A DNA stretch of 64,000 nucleotides from Peribacillus frigoritolerans (GCF_001636405.1 NZ_KV440950.1:2565712-2629711); one strand, 5' to 3'; positions 40,904 to 51,094 are shown, counted from the stretch's first letter. Made by a program: numbers and translations. Notes: generated by a model from the letters alone, not told the origin.

Positions 40904-42367
40904 GTGGAAGAAGAAAATCAAAAACAGCCAAAAGAGGCAGGGAAATTCATTAAAATAAAAAAGTTTACGTTCATTATGGGGATTTTCTTGGTCATATTTC
41001 TAACTGCAGGGATTACTACAATAGCCTTGACCTTTGGAGATGAAAAAGTAGAGTCATTAGCACCGGATAAGCATGCGGAATTTGAAAAGCTGTATACTAC
41101 ATACGATAAGATAAAAGATAACTATTATAAAGAGGTTGATGAAGAAAAGCTGGTTGACGGCGCAATTAATGGAATGATCAAATCATTGGATGATCCCTAC
41201 TCTGCTTATATGGATAAAAAGGAAGCATCGAGTTTCGATGAGAGCATCTCTTCATCTTTTGAAGGAATCGGTGCTGAGATTCAGGAGCAGGATGGAAAAA
41301 TCATGGTCGTCTCACCGATAAAAGGGTCCCCGGCAGAAAAAGCAGGGGTAAAACCAAATGATATCATTTTAAGTGTGGATGGTAAAAGTGTTGAAGGGCT
41401 AACCTCTTCTGAAGCTGTCCTGAAAATCAGGGGCGAGAAGGGTACCAAAGTGGATCTTTCCATCTCAAGAGCTGGTGAGTCTGAACCGATCGAGCTCACC
41501 ATTAAACGGGACACAATTCCGATTGAAACGGTATATGCGGAAATGCTTGATGATGGAGTTGCAAAAATTCAAGTGACCAGTTTTTCCGAACATACAGTCC
41601 AAGAGCTGAAAACGGCGCTTGAAGAAATGTCGAAGAAGGATATGAAGGGTCTCGTATTGGATTTACGGGGAAACCCAGGAGGACTTCTTGACCAAGCAAT
41701 AGAAATGGCAAGCCTATTCGTGCCTAATGGGAAAGTGGTCCTTCAAGTTGAGGATCGCAGCGGGAATAAAGAAGTCTTTAAATCGGAGAATGATGGAGAA
41801 CTGAAAATCCCGGTAGTCGTGTTGATTGATGACGGAAGTGCCAGTGCTTCTGAAATCGTTGCAGCGGCTGTCAGTGAGTCTGCGGACATTCCATTGGTCG
41901 GTGTCAAGTCATTTGGGAAAGGGACAGTGCAGACTGCCGAAAAACCCTTTAAAGATGGATCTAACTTTAAATATACGGCAGCTAAATGGTTGACTCCTGA
42001 AGGCAATTGGATTCATAAAAAAGGGATCAAGCCGGATATTACTGTGAAGCTTCCTGATTATGCGAGCCTTCCGTACATTTCGCCTGATAAGGAATTGAAA
42101 GCATCCGATTCTTCGAGTGAAGTGAAAGCGGCTGAAGAGATGCTGAAGGTAGCAGGACATGATCCAGGTAAAATAGATGGATTCTTCGATGAAGCAACCA
42201 AGAATGCGGTCACAGCATTCCAAAGGGAACAAAAAATTAAAGAAACCGGCACCATTAAGGATGATACTACCGTGAAATTGATGCAGGTCATCCAGGAGAA
42301 AATCCTTAAAAACGACACACAAGTGAAAAAGGCAGTAGAAGTATTAAAGAAAGAAATCAATAAATGA
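40904..42367 (+). CDS. ctpA: Carboxyl-terminal processing serine protease (S41)
   Basis: Exported protease of 487 residues. A cytoplasmic N-tail and one membrane anchor (about residues 25-45) precede a PDZ domain (GIGAEIQEQDGKIMVVSPIKGSPAEKAGVK), the S41 catalytic core with Ser in DDGSASASEIVAAAV and Lys in VKSFGKGTVQTAE, and a C-terminal peptidoglycan-binding domain (KIDGFFDEATKNAVTAFQRE). GTG 40904 follows GGTGAGG at five bases; the ATG at 40877 has no such site. Equivalent to B. subtilis CtpA/CtpB. It cleaves C-termini of envelope proteins; in sporulation CtpB activates SpoIVFB, while the target of this one is unknown. Confidence 0.95.
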   Translation: MEEENQKQPKEAGKFIKIKKFTFIMGIFLVIFLTAGITTIALTFGDEKVESLAPDKHAEFEKLYTTYDKIKDNYYKEVDEEKLVDGAINGMIKSLDDPYSAYMDKKEASSFDESISSSFEGIGAEIQEQDGKIMVVSPIKGSPAEKAGVKPNDIILSVDGKSVEGLTSSEAVLKIRGEKGTKVDLSISRAGESEPIELTIKRDTIPIETVYAEMLDDGVAKIQVTSFSEHTVQELKTALEEMSKKDMKGLVLDLRGNPGGLLDQAIEMASLFVPNGKVVLQVEDRSGNKEVFKSENDGELKIPVVVLIDDGSASASEIVAAAVSESADIPLVGVKSFGKGTVQTAEKPFKDGSNFKYTAAKWLTPEGNWIHKKGIKPDITVKLPDYASLPYISPDKELKASDSSSEVKAAEEMLKVAGHDPGKIDGFFDEATKNAVTAFQREQKIKETGTIKDDTTVKLMQVIQEKILKNDTQVKKAVEVLKKEINK

Positions 42368-42376
42368 TGTTGATCG

Positions 42377-42417
42377 AAAAGCCTGTCAGCGGATATCGTT
42401 GGCAGGCTTTTTTTTTC
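42377..42417 (+). terminator. Intrinsic terminator after ctpA
   Basis: The perfect 12-bp stem aaaagcctgtca / tggcaggctttt has an 11-base loop and is followed by TTTTT. Confidence 0.9.
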
Positions 42418-42481
42418 GTTTCATGCATAATATTCCAAAATTAGGCAGAGAATAGGGGTAATTTTCCGATGAGGTGAGGTA

Positions 42482-43369
42482 ATGAAAGAAAAGGTATTGT
42501 TCATATATCTATTGGTCTTGATTCTGGCAGGCTGCACCTATGCCCCTTTACCCAAACAAAATGGAAATGAAGGTACGGAAAAAAAACTAACCAATGAAGA
42601 TAACCAGGAAAACGATAAAACCTTTCTGTTAATTGGTGTTGACACAAGGGGAGAGCAAAAATCTCGATCAGATGCGATTATCCTTGCAAAATACTTTCCT
42701 GAGCAGGAGAAACTGAAGCTTGCTTCCATTATGCGTGATAGTTATGTGAAAATCCCCGGGAATAAATCAGGATATAACAAAATAAATGCTGCTTATTATT
42801 ATGGTGGGAGGGAATTGCTCAAGAAAACCATACAGGAAAACTTCGATGTCAAGATCGACCATGTAGCGGTAATCGACTTTAAGGGATTTGTGAAGATGGT
42901 GGATTTACTTGCCCCTGAGGGGGTGGCGGTGAATGTGGATCAGGAAATCATAGATGATATGAGCATCCAAGCAAGCGTCGGTAAAAATGTTTTACATGGT
43001 GAGGAAATATTGAAATATGTCCGTTTTAGACATGACGATGAAAGTGATTTTGGAAGGGTTGAACGACAACAAGAAGTAATGGTTCAATTAAAAACAGCGT
43101 TTATAAATCAAATCTCATCCTTCGAAGGGATGGCGGCCCTTCCTAGTATAATCGAACAAGGACTCTCGTACTTGGATACGGATATTGGACTGAAAACAAT
43201 AATGGAAATGGGTCCCAAAGCCGTCTTCCATACACCGGACACGGTCGAGACCTTAAGGGTTCCAGTGAAAGGAAGCTTTAAAGATGAAATATATCCCCAG
43301 TCCGGTGCCGTTTTGGAAATAGACTACACTAAAAATAAGAAGGCACTTCAGGAGTTCTTTTCAAAATAA
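42482..43369 (+). CDS. LytR-CpsA-Psr (LCP) family protein with lipoprotein signal
   Basis: Predicted glycopolymer ligase of 295 residues that attaches wall teichoic acid or capsule to peptidoglycan. The LCP domain runs from FLLIGVDTRGEQKSRSDAI (first Asp/Arg cluster), through SIMRDSYVKIPG (pyrophosphate-binding Arg/Asp) to ILKYVRFRHDDESDFGRVERQ (Arg cluster). The N-terminus, FIYLLVLILAGCTYAP, is a lipoprotein signal with LAGC at residues 16-19 rather than the usual transmembrane anchor of LytR/TagT/TagU. ATG follows GAGGTGAGGT. Monocistronic between two terminators. Confidence 0.92.
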   Translation: MKEKVLFIYLLVLILAGCTYAPLPKQNGNEGTEKKLTNEDNQENDKTFLLIGVDTRGEQKSRSDAIILAKYFPEQEKLKLASIMRDSYVKIPGNKSGYNKINAAYYYGGRELLKKTIQENFDVKIDHVAVIDFKGFVKMVDLLAPEGVAVNVDQEIIDDMSIQASVGKNVLHGEEILKYVRFRHDDESDFGRVERQQEVMVQLKTAFINQISSFEGMAALPSIIEQGLSYLDTDIGLKTIMEMGPKAVFHTPDTVETLRVPVKGSFKDEIYPQSGAVLEIDYTKNKKALQEFFSK

Positions 43370-43488
43370 TAAGAATGTCCTATTCTCTTTTATTATCGAA
43401 GACATCCTAATATTAACTGAAGATGTTCATATTTAAATATTGTATTATAGACCTCGCAAGAATAATCTTAATTCAATCACCTTTAAAA

Positions 43489-43523
43489 AAAGAGAGGGAT
43501 AAAAAATCCTTCTCGTTTTTTAA
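43489..43523. terminator. Bidirectional terminator between the LCP gene and mtnA
   Basis: gagaggga / tccttctc (43492-43499 and 43507-43514, one mismatch) has GTTTTTT on the plus side and a matching A-run upstream, serving both converging transcripts. Confidence 0.75.
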
Positions 43524-43543
43524 CACCATAAAAGGAACCAGGA

Positions 43544-44590
43544 TCAATTAACAAAATGCGGAATGTTTTTGAAGAAATCCGGTGTTATGATGCCGTTTTC
43601 GGTAATGATGCTTGTAATTAGATGATTCGGTGTAACGTCGAAGGCTGGATTGAAAGTCTTCACGTTTTCCGGAGCGATCCTTACATCCTGAATGAAGGTG
43701 ATTTCCGTTCCATTCCGTTCTTCAATCGGGATGGATGTGCCGGATTCGATAGAAAGGTCGAATGTGCTTGATGGTGCGGCTACATAAAAGGGGATACCAA
43801 AGTGCTTGGCTAATATGGCCAATCCCAACGTCCCGATTTTATTGGCAGTATCTCCATTTGCCGCAATCCTGTCGGCCCCGACGATAATTCCCTTTATTTC
43901 TTTCTGGTGAATCGTATGGGCAGCCATATTATCAGAAATTAAGGTGACGTCAACTCCCGCTTGCATCAATTCCCAAGCCGTCAAACGCGCCCCTTGCAGG
44001 ACAGGCCTTGTTTCACATGCGTACACTTTTAGCGGAAAGTCCCTTTCTTTAGCCAGGTGGAAGGGAGCCAAGGCTGTGCCATACCGAGCCGTGGCGATTC
44101 CCCCAGCGTTGCAATGAGTAAGAATGGAATCTCCTATATTGAATAGGGATAAACCATGTTCCCCGATTTTCCTGCACATTTCTTCATCTTCAGCAAAGAT
44201 GGCTTTAGCCTCCGATATAAGTGCTTCCTTGGCAGTTGAAATGCTTTGAGCAGCCTGCAAGGTGTTCTCCATCCTCCTTAACGCCCAAAAAAGGTTGACT
44301 GCAGTAGGCCGTGAAGAGGCGAGCTTTTCAATATGCCTCGTTACATTTTTCTTGAATTCCCCTAATTCAGCGGTTGTTTCCTGCTTGGCGCCAAGTGCAA
44401 CACCAAATGCTGCCGTCAGCCCAATTGCTGGGGCACCGCGAACTTTTAATGACAAAATGCTGTCATATACATCATCAACAGAATGAAGTTCAATAAATTC
44501 AGTTATGGAAGGAAGGGCTTGTTGATTTAATAATGTAATATGGGTATCATCCCAATGTACCGAATATGGTAAGGGTGCAATTGTAGTCAT
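43544..44590 (-). CDS. mtnA: S-methyl-5-thioribose-1-phosphate isomerase
   Basis: Converts methylthioribose-1-phosphate to methylthioribulose-1-phosphate in methionine salvage. It has 348 residues of the eIF-2B-alpha-like fold. [35 protein letters not shown] (with the catalytic Cys), [24 protein letters not shown] (catalytic Asp region) and [17 protein letters not shown] are the family motifs. ATG follows GGAGACC, 14 bases after mtnK, so mtnKA is an operon under the upstream SAM riboswitch. Confidence 0.97.
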   Translation of the reverse strand: MTTIAPLPYSVHWDDTHITLLNQQALPSITEFIELHSVDDVYDSILSLKVRGAPAIGLTAAFGVALGAKQETTAELGEFKKNVTRHIEKLASSRPTAVNLFWALRRMENTLQAAQSISTAKEALISEAKAIFAEDEEMCRKIGEHGLSLFNIGDSILTHCNAGGIATARYGTALAPFHLAKERDFPLKVYACETRPVLQGARLTAWELMQAGVDVTLISDNMAAHTIHQKEIKGIIVGADRIAANGDTANKIGTLGLAILAKHFGIPFYVAAPSSTFDLSIESGTSIPIEERNGTEITFIQDVRIAPENVKTFNPAFDVTPNHLITSIITENGIITPDFFKNIPHFVN

Positions 44591-44604
44591 GTTCAGGTCT
44601 CCTT

Positions 44605-45807
44605 TTAAATGGTTGAGTAAGATGGCAGTGTCCGTTGCTTCAACGCTTCAATGACGGCTGGAACATCCAATTCCTCCCGTTTTTTAATTAATAAAGTACC
44701 GATTTCCAATGTTGCCGTTTTGGCTGCGATCCTTCTTTCTTTATCTTCAATGACGTTTAAATCGGCTACATGGGAAAGGCCAATGGTTCGCCGAATCAGT
44801 TCGCAGCCGGCAAAGCCGAATGCATCTTTTTTGAATTTTGTCAGTAAATAAGGCAGATAACCCTTCACATGGCGGAATGGACTTTTATTTTGGACCTCCC
44901 ATAATTTGGTGTAAGTTTCTTCAAAGGCATTCCAAAATTCATGAAGGAGCGTGAAAATCTCTTCCTTTCCAGCGCCATTTCGTGTAATTGCCTGAAAGAG
45001 AAGGTTGGCGGTGTATTGACCAAGGTCAAAACCAACTGGCCCATAAAAAGCGAATTCCGGGTCAATAACCTTTGTTTCAGTTTTACTTGCAAATATACTT
45101 CCAGTATGTAAATCTCCATGAAGCAAGGCTTCCTGCTCGGTTTCAAAACTTTGCTTCAGCTTGGCGACCTCAAGTATCACTTCTTGATCATTCCATATTT
45201 TTTGGGCGGCATCTTTCAATTCCACCTCGAAATCTCCAGGGAGTTCCTCAAAAAATGGATCCGTGAAAATAAAGACCTCAGTGATTTTGCAGAGTTCGGG
45301 ATTCGTGAAATGTCGGGCCACTTCCTTTTTCGAAGAGGGTTCTAAATGATAATCGGATGTATAAAATGCCGTCTTCGCAACATACTCACCAATATGCTGT
45401 GAAAGCAATGGATATGAATCGCCATCGATCAATCCTGTTCTAACGATTTTCAAGTGCGATAAATCCTCCATGACTGTGATGGCAAGCTGTTCATCCGAAT
45501 AGTAGACTTGCGGTACGAATTCGGGGCAATAACTTCTGAAATGAATCAACGCATTCGCTTCAATGGCTGCCCTTTTCAATGTCAGCGGCCAGCTTTCACC
45601 AAGTACCTTGGCATAAGGGACCGCTTGTTTGATTATTAGACCTTTGTTTGTGACCGTGTCTGTAATATGAAAAACATAATTTAAGTTTCCATCGCCGATT
45701 TCATTACATTTCAAACTTGCATCCGCATTGACCAACCCAAGTTTTTTTGCAAGAGTTATAGCTGTTTCGTTTGTCAATCTCTTAAAATTTGAATGGTTTT
45801 GAGTCAT
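44605..45807 (-). CDS. mtnK: S-methyl-5-thioribose kinase
   Basis: Phosphorylates 5-methylthioribose using ATP at the entry of methionine salvage. It has 400 residues of the aminoglycoside-phosphotransferase-like fold. [11 protein letters not shown] is the ATP loop, [12 protein letters not shown] carries the ATP-binding Lys, [13 protein letters not shown] is the catalytic loop (Asp and His), and [18 protein letters not shown] is the metal-binding DPE segment. ATG 45807 follows GGAGGGG. It is the first gene after the S-box. Confidence 0.97.
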   Translation of the reverse strand: MTQNHSNFKRLTNETAITLAKKLGLVNADASLKCNEIGDGNLNYVFHITDTVTNKGLIIKQAVPYAKVLGESWPLTLKRAAIEANALIHFRSYCPEFVPQVYYSDEQLAITVMEDLSHLKIVRTGLIDGDSYPLLSQHIGEYVAKTAFYTSDYHLEPSSKKEVARHFTNPELCKITEVFIFTDPFFEELPGDFEVELKDAAQKIWNDQEVILEVAKLKQSFETEQEALLHGDLHTGSIFASKTETKVIDPEFAFYGPVGFDLGQYTANLLFQAITRNGAGKEEIFTLLHEFWNAFEETYTKLWEVQNKSPFRHVKGYLPYLLTKFKKDAFGFAGCELIRRTIGLSHVADLNVIEDKERRIAAKTATLEIGTLLIKKREELDVPAVIEALKQRTLPSYSTI

Positions 45808-45838
45808 TCTTTTCCCCTCCAGATTCAAAATAAGAATA

Positions 45839-45866
45839 AAAAAGCCTCTTTCATATAGAAAGAGGC
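45839..45866 (-). terminator. Expression-platform terminator of the mtnKA SAM riboswitch
   Basis: On the minus strand gcctctttc / gaaagaggc forms a stem followed by TTTTTTATTC. The upstream 'gaggtccgaag' segment can compete for pairing, as expected of an anti-terminator. Confidence 0.85.
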
Positions 45867-45885
45867 AGAAGTTTTGACTTCGGAC

Positions 45886-46039
45886 CTCTTATCTTCCAGA
45901 AAATGAATTCTGGTGGAATTAGCACCGTGCTCTGTGGATTCAATAATCCGGCGGAAGATCCGCCCCATTTCACAATGGTATTACAGTCGGTTGCTGGGCT
46001 TCATAGGGCCTTTATCCCTCAGCCTGCTCTTGATAAGAG
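45886..46039 (-). promoter_or_regulatory. SAM-I (S-box) riboswitch upstream of mtnKA
   Basis: Read on the minus strand the closing stem CTTATC...GATAAG flanks the invariant S-box core: AGCAGGCTGAGGGA, GAAGCCCAGCAACC and GCACGGTGCTAATTCC. The aptamer is followed by a rho-independent terminator, so SAM binding should stop transcription of the kinase and isomerase genes when methionine is plentiful. Confidence 0.96.
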
Positions 46040-46110
46040 TAAATGTTTTCTGAAATTTTAATCTTCGGGAAAATAATATCAACTTTTTAAATAGTTTGTC
46101 AATGGGTAAA

Positions 46111-46893
46111 TTAATAAAAGTCAGGACGGCGATCTTCGAATACAGGTATTTTGTTACGTGCTTCCGTAACTTTGTTGAAGTCCAAGGTGCCTGTCAATAG
46201 TTCGTTTCCTTCTCCGGCTTCACTTATGATATTGCCCCATGGATCAATAATCAAGGAATGGCCCGCAAATATATTATTGACATCCGAACCTGTACGATTA
46301 ACGGCTACAACATAGGCTTGGTTCTCGATGGCACGGCTTATCAATAAGGCTCTCCAGTGATCGAGTCTCGGCTTTGGCCATTCAGCCGTAACGAAAAGAA
46401 CTTCCGCGCCTTGAACGGTATGGGCTCGCTGCCATTCAGGGAAACGAATGTCATAACAAACGAACCCGGCACATATTTTTTCATCAAGGGTAAATAAACC
46501 ATCTTTTTCACCTGGCTGCAGGAAATGATGTTCATCCATTAATTGAAATAAGTGAAGCTTATCATATTCTTTAATGAGCTTTCCGTGTTTATCGATGATG
46601 ATCATGGTGTTATAGATTCCCTTGCTTGTTTTTTTCGCAATGGAACCGCCGATGATGTGAATCTGGTGTTTCTGTGCCTGTGTTTTAAGAAATTCAATCG
46701 TTTTTTCTGCCTCTTGATCAGCAATTTCATTCAGCCTGGTCAAGTCGTATCCGGTTGTCCAAAGCTCTGGTAATATGACGATATCGGGTTGGGACCGAGC
46801 TGCTTTTTCCATCCATTGTTCTGCAACCTGAAAATTGATATCTGGTTGCCCGAAAGCTATATCCATTTGAATACAAGCTATTTTCCACTTCAT
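46111..46893 (-). CDS. mtnU: Carbon-nitrogen hydrolase, MtnU-type
   Basis: Nitrilase-superfamily amidase of 260 residues. The catalytic triad is visible: Glu in ILPELWTTGYDL near residue 43, Lys in LIKEYDKLHLF near residue 110 and Cys in CAGFVCYDIRFPEW near residue 145. In bacilli ykrU/mtnU travels with the mtn genes and is thought to hydrolyse 2-oxoglutaramate formed by the glutamine-dependent MtnE transaminase, acting as an omega-amidase. It is divergent from mtnE by 99 bp. Start after GGGGGG. That assignment is by context and family. Confidence 0.9.
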   Translation of the reverse strand: MKWKIACIQMDIAFGQPDINFQVAEQWMEKAARSQPDIVILPELWTTGYDLTRLNEIADQEAEKTIEFLKTQAQKHQIHIIGGSIAKKTSKGIYNTMIIIDKHGKLIKEYDKLHLFQLMDEHHFLQPGEKDGLFTLDEKICAGFVCYDIRFPEWQRAHTVQGAEVLFVTAEWPKPRLDHWRALLISRAIENQAYVVAVNRTGSDVNNIFAGHSLIIDPWGNIISEAGEGNELLTGTLDFNKVTEARNKIPVFEDRRPDFY

Positions 46894-46992
46894 CGTTTAA
46901 ACCCCCCACATGTAAAAAATGCTTTACAAGACTACGATAAACATATATCATTTGTGACTAGAATTTCAAGAAATTTCAGAGAAGGTGTATAA

Positions 46993-48165
46993 ATGGTGCA
47001 TTTCGAAAAATCCGGACTGCTTCAGGACCTGCCTAAGCAGTTTTTTGCTTCACTGGTCGCAAAAGTCAATGCAATCACGGAGCAAGGACATGATGTCATT
47101 AATTTAGGCCAGGGAAACCCTGATCAGCCGACGGCGGAACATATCGTCAAAAGTTTGCAAACTGCCGCTGAAAAAACGATTAATCATAAATATTCGCCAT
47201 TCCGGGGACATCAATATTTAAAAGATGCTGCTGCCGTCTTTTATGAGCGGGAATACGGTGTCAAGCTGGATCCGAATAGTGAAGTGGCAATTCTCTTCGG
47301 GGGAAAGGCAGGTCTTGTCGAACTTCCGCAGTGTTTATTGAATCCAGGTGATACGATCCTTGTTCCAGATCCCGGCTATCCGGATTATCTTTCCGGTGTT
47401 GTTTTAGCCCAGGCAAAGACCGAACTGATGCCCTTGACAGAAGAAAATGATTTTCTTCCGAAATACGATGACATACATAAAGAAGTTCTTGATAAAGCCA
47501 AAATGATGTTCTTGAATTATCCGAATAATCCCACAGGCGCTTCTGCAACTGAAAGTTTCTTTGATGAAACCGTCTCCTTTGCAAAAGAACATTCAATTTG
47601 TGTGGTCCATGATTTCGCCTATGGGGCGATAGGATTCGACGGAAAAAAACCGATAAGCTTTCTCCAGGCGGAGGGAGCGAAGGATGTAGGAGTTGAAATA
47701 TACACTCTATCGAAAACATACAATATGGCAGGGTGGAGAGTCGGCTTCGCAGTGGGCAATAAGAGTGTAATAGAAGCTCTTGAACTATTACAAGACCATC
47801 TTTATGTGAGTCTCTTCCCGGCGATACAAGAAGCTGCGGCAAGCGCTTTGCTTGACTCACAGACCTGTGTAGGGCAGTTAGTGCAGATGTACGAGGGGCG
47901 AAGGAATGTTTTCATTGAGGGATTGAGGGCCATCGGCTGGGATGTCAAAGCTCCAGCGGCATCGTTTTTTGCCTGGCTCAAAGTACCTGAAGGTTTTACG
48001 TCCGAGAGTTTTGCTGACTATTTATTAACGCATGCCCATGTAGCTGTTGCTGCAGGGAATGGGTTCGGTGAATTTGGCGAAGGTTATGTCAGGGTAGGGC
48101 TACTGACTTCGGAAGAACGGCTGCAAGAGGCTGTGGAACGAATACGGACATTAAACTTATTTTAA
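46993..48165 (+). CDS. mtnE: Methionine-salvage aminotransferase MtnE
   Basis: Class I PLP aminotransferase of 390 residues, expected to transaminate 4-methylthio-2-oxobutyrate to methionine, the last salvage step. LGQGNPDQPTAEHIV opens the substrate region. The PLP-binding set is FLNYPNNPTGA (Asn), VVHDFAYG (Asp/Tyr) and IYTLSKTYNMAGWRVGF (Schiff-base Lys). ATG 46993 follows GAAGGTG. It is read away from mtnU and precedes a second S-box, which controls mtnWXBD but not mtnE itself. Confidence 0.93.
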   Translation: MVHFEKSGLLQDLPKQFFASLVAKVNAITEQGHDVINLGQGNPDQPTAEHIVKSLQTAAEKTINHKYSPFRGHQYLKDAAAVFYEREYGVKLDPNSEVAILFGGKAGLVELPQCLLNPGDTILVPDPGYPDYLSGVVLAQAKTELMPLTEENDFLPKYDDIHKEVLDKAKMMFLNYPNNPTGASATESFFDETVSFAKEHSICVVHDFAYGAIGFDGKKPISFLQAEGAKDVGVEIYTLSKTYNMAGWRVGFAVGNKSVIEALELLQDHLYVSLFPAIQEAAASALLDSQTCVGQLVQMYEGRRNVFIEGLRAIGWDVKAPAASFFAWLKVPEGFTSESFADYLLTHAHVAVAAGNGFGEFGEGYVRVGLLTSEERLQEAVERIRTLNLF

Positions 48166-48282
48166 AGCAATAAGGTTCACCTTTAAATAGTTAAAACTTA
48201 TTGACAAAGTAGGAATTACCTGTCAGAATACAAAATAAATTCTTAATCTTTCGATACTTGGATGCAACTTATATATCAGCGT
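48166..48282 (+). promoter_or_regulatory. Leader region between mtnE and the second S-box
   Basis: This is a short AT-rich stretch. A -35-like TTGACA at about 48201 is present and may drive mtnWXBD; no convincing -10 at the right distance was found. No ORF is seen. Confidence 0.35.
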
Positions 48283-48438
48283 TTTCTTATTTTGAGCAGG
48301 TGGAGGGACTAGCCCGATGAAGCCCAGCAACCGACCGTAATTCCATTGTAAAATGGGGCGGAATCCTTCCGCCGGATTTTTTTGAAATCCGCAAGGCACG
48401 GTGCTAATTCTTGCAGCCGAGGGCTGGGAGATAAGAAG
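48283..48438 (+). promoter_or_regulatory. SAM-I (S-box) riboswitch upstream of mtnWXBD
   Basis: TTCTTAT...ATAAGAA closes the aptamer. Inside are GAGCAGGTGGAGGGACTAG, GATGAAGCCCAGCAACC and GCACGGTGCTAATTC, the S-box invariants. It is the second SAM sensor of the salvage region and faces the opposite way from the first. Confidence 0.97.
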
Positions 48439-48449
48439 ATGGCTTTTTA

Positions 48450-48480
48450 AAGCCTCTTCTTTATGAAGGGGCTTTTGCCA
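48450..48480 (+). terminator. Expression-platform terminator of the mtnWXBD riboswitch
   Basis: aagcctcttc / gaaggggctt, followed by TTGCCATTTTG, is the terminator. Upstream gaagatggcttt can pair with aaagcctcttc as anti-terminator. Confidence 0.75.
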
Positions 48481-48545
48481 TTTTGAGACCATCTCAGGTT
48501 ATTAATGACATCGAGAGTTTACTAACGTGTTATAGGAGTGATCAG

Positions 48546-49778
48546 ATGAGCGAGATAGTCGCTACTTATTTAATTCATGACTTTAATGGAAATCATGAGA
48601 AAAAAGCAGAGAGCATTGCCTTGGGTCTGACTGTGGGGACATGGACGGAATTGCCACATTTGGTACAGAAACAACTGGAAAAACATAAGGGGCGCGTCGT
48701 ATCGGTGACACCCCTACCTGAAGAAGAGAGGGCAAACAGCTACTTTAATCGGAAAGTATACCGTTCGCAGATTAAAATTGCCTATCCGGCAAGGAATTTC
48801 TCCAATGATTTACCCGCAATCCTTACGACGGTCTTCGGCAAGCTTTCCTTGGACGGTGAAATAAAACTTATTGACTTGGATTTTGTCGGTGATATTCAAA
48901 AAGCTTTTCCCGGGCCGCAATTTGGCATTGAAGGCATAAGGGAAAAGGTTGGCGTATTTAACAGGCCCTTGGTGATGAGCATCTTTAAAGGCGTATTGGG
49001 AAGAGACCTAACATTTCATAATGAGCAACTGAGGCAACAAGCATTGGGAGGAGTCGACCTAGTTAAGGATGATGAGATCCTCTTCGACCAGGAACTGACT
49101 CCATTTTTCGATAGAATAAAAACGGGAAAAAGAATATTGAATGAAGTCTATGAAACCGCTGGCCACCGGACTTTATATGCTGTCAATCTATCGGGGAAAA
49201 CATTTGAATTATTGGATAAGGCAGAGCAAGCGGCTGAAGCAGGGGCAGATGCTTTATTGTTCAACGTTCATACATATGGTTTGGATGTATTGCAGGCCTT
49301 GAGTGAACATGATCGTATCAAGCTGCCGATCATGGCGCACCCCGCATATAGCGGGGCATTGGCATCTTCATCATTTTATGGTATCGGCTATCCATTATTG
49401 CTTGGTAAATTAGTAAGATTATCAGGTGCGGATTTATCCTTGTTCCCTTCTCCTTATGGAAATGTCGCACTTGAAAAAACGGAGACCTTAGCGATTGCTG
49501 AAGCTCTGACAAGAGATGAACTTTCATGGAAAAAAGCCTTCCCTGTTCCTTCTGCAGGCATTCATCCGGGCATGGTTCCGGACCTGATCAAGGATTTCGG
49601 GCTTGATAGTGTGATTAATGCCGGAGGCGGAATTCACGGGCACCCTGACGGAGCAGAGGGCGGTGCCAAGGCTTTCCGTTCTGCCGTGGAAGCGGTTCTG
49701 GCAGGAAAGGAACTTTCTGAAGCGGCGGCTGAGGAAGAAACCCTAAAAAAAGCTCTTGTGTTGTGGGGAGGCCTATAA
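48546..49778 (+). CDS. mtnW: 2,3-diketo-5-methylthiopentyl-1-phosphate enolase (RuBisCO-like)
   Basis: RuBisCO-like protein (form IV) of 410 residues that enolises diketo-methylthiopentyl phosphate in methionine salvage. It has the RuBisCO large-chain fold with [14 protein letters not shown], the metal/substrate segment [21 protein letters not shown] and [17 protein letters not shown] (phosphate loop). No carboxylase function is expected. ATG 48546 follows TAGGAGTG; the frame is open further upstream into the riboswitch expression platform and is not translated. First gene of a tight operon with mtnX, mtnB and mtnD. Confidence 0.97.
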   Translation: MSEIVATYLIHDFNGNHEKKAESIALGLTVGTWTELPHLVQKQLEKHKGRVVSVTPLPEEERANSYFNRKVYRSQIKIAYPARNFSNDLPAILTTVFGKLSLDGEIKLIDLDFVGDIQKAFPGPQFGIEGIREKVGVFNRPLVMSIFKGVLGRDLTFHNEQLRQQALGGVDLVKDDEILFDQELTPFFDRIKTGKRILNEVYETAGHRTLYAVNLSGKTFELLDKAEQAAEAGADALLFNVHTYGLDVLQALSEHDRIKLPIMAHPAYSGALASSSFYGIGYPLLLGKLVRLSGADLSLFPSPYGNVALEKTETLAIAEALTRDELSWKKAFPVPSAGIHPGMVPDLIKDFGLDSVINAGGGIHGHPDGAEGGAKAFRSAVEAVLAGKELSEAAAEEETLKKALVLWGGL

Positions 49779-49784
49779 GAAATA

Positions 49785-50444
49785 ATGAAACCGATCATCT
49801 TTTGTGATTTTGACGGAACGATCACCAACACAGATAATATCATTTCAATTATGAAGAAATTTGCGCCACCGGAATGGGAAGCGTTGAAAGACGGTGTCCT
49901 TCAGCAAAAAATCAGTATATCTTCAGGAGTTGGGGATATGTTTTCCCTACTTGATAGTGGCTTGAAGGATGACATAATCCAATATGTAAGAAAAACGGCC
50001 GGCATTCGTCCAGGGTTTTATGAATTCGTTGAGTATACGAAACAAGCCAATATCCCTTTATATATTGTAAGCGGGGGCATGGATTTTTTCATTTCACCCC
50101 TTTTGAATGATATCTTGCCAACAGAGTCCGTTTATTGCAACCATGCATTTTTTGATAAGGAAAAGATTTATATTGAGTGGCCACATGCTTGTGATGAGCA
50201 ATGTAGTAATGATTGCGGTTGCTGCAAGCCATCCATTATGAGGGAAATTGCGGGTCCGGAAGATTTTAAACTCGTTATTGGAGATTCAGTTACGGATTTT
50301 GAAGCGGCAAAACAGGCCGATTTTGTCATAGCCCGTGACATATTGCTTGAAAAATGCGGTAGGGAAGGAATTCCACATCAAGGATTCGAAACATTTTTTG
50401 ATGTAATTGACATCATAAAGCAGCAGGAGGTGGTTAAAGCGTGA
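49785..50444 (+). CDS. mtnX: 2-hydroxy-3-keto-5-methylthiopentenyl-1-phosphate phosphatase
   Basis: HAD-superfamily phosphatase of 219 residues acting after MtnW. Motif I is [14 protein letters not shown], with nucleophile Asp8 and acid Asp10; motif II is [10 protein letters not shown]; and motif III/IV is [14 protein letters not shown]. The insert [15 protein letters not shown] is rich in Cys, which is characteristic of MtnX. ATG is six bases after the mtnW stop, with GGAGG in the end of mtnW. Its end overlaps mtnB. Confidence 0.96.
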   Translation: MKPIIFCDFDGTITNTDNIISIMKKFAPPEWEALKDGVLQQKISISSGVGDMFSLLDSGLKDDIIQYVRKTAGIRPGFYEFVEYTKQANIPLYIVSGGMDFFISPLLNDILPTESVYCNHAFFDKEKIYIEWPHACDEQCSNDCGCCKPSIMREIAGPEDFKLVIGDSVTDFEAAKQADFVIARDILLEKCGREGIPHQGFETFFDVIDIIKQQEVVKA

Positions 50445-51070
50445 ACACTCATTCTAAAGAATGGCTTGAGTTGGCAGATATTAAAGCTGAACTGGCCGAA
50501 AGGGATTGGTTTATGGGAACTAGCGGGAATTTGTCCATCCGCGAACCCAAAAGCCCTTTCTTTTATATTACCGCAAGCGGTAAGGATAAAAGGAAGCAAT
50601 CGGATTCGGACTTTTTACTGGTGGATTTAAAAGGAAAACCGGTTGAAGAAACGAACCTAAGACCATCGGCCGAAACTTTACTTCATACAGACATTTACCG
50701 AAAAACCAATGCGAACTGTGTACTCCATGTCCATACAGTTGAAAATAATGTGATATCTGAATTGTACGGAGATGAAGGCCAAGTTTCCTTTCGTAATCAT
50801 GAAATCATTAAAGCGACCGGTCGGTGGGACGAAGATTCGGAGCTTCGGATTCCAATCATATATAATCACGCTGACATTCCGCTGCTATCCGATAAGTTCA
50901 AGCCGCATGTTGAAGGAGACTCTGGCGCTGTGCTGATACGCAATCATGGCATTACGGTTTGGGGCAAAAGCGGATTCGAAGCAAAAAGAATACTTGAAGC
51001 TTGCGAGTTTTTATTTCAATATCAACTGTTGCTTAATCAACAAAAGGCGTTTGCAGGTTCTATAAGATAA
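50441..51070 (+). CDS. mtnB: Methylthioribulose-1-phosphate dehydratase
   Basis: Zinc-dependent class II aldolase-fold enzyme of 209 residues that dehydrates methylthioribulose-1-phosphate. [12 protein letters not shown] is the phosphate loop, the metal-binding His residues lie in [11 protein letters not shown], the catalytic Glu is in [13 protein letters not shown], and [11 protein letters not shown] follows. GTG start after AGGAGGTGG; it overlaps mtnX by four bases. Confidence 0.96.
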   Translation: MNTHSKEWLELADIKAELAERDWFMGTSGNLSIREPKSPFFYITASGKDKRKQSDSDFLLVDLKGKPVEETNLRPSAETLLHTDIYRKTNANCVLHVHTVENNVISELYGDEGQVSFRNHEIIKATGRWDEDSELRIPIIYNHADIPLLSDKFKPHVEGDSGAVLIRNHGITVWGKSGFEAKRILEACEFLFQYQLLLNQQKAFAGSIR

Positions 51071-51094
51071 ATACTCATAGAGGAGGAATGAATG

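Noticed and set aside
41909..42322. A 137-codon minus-strand open frame inside ctpA
   Set aside because: It is opposite the S41 and peptidoglycan-binding domains of ctpA, with no start signals.
47261..47860. A 199-codon minus-strand open frame inside mtnE
   Set aside because: It is the shadow of a strongly supported PLP aminotransferase, with no start signals.
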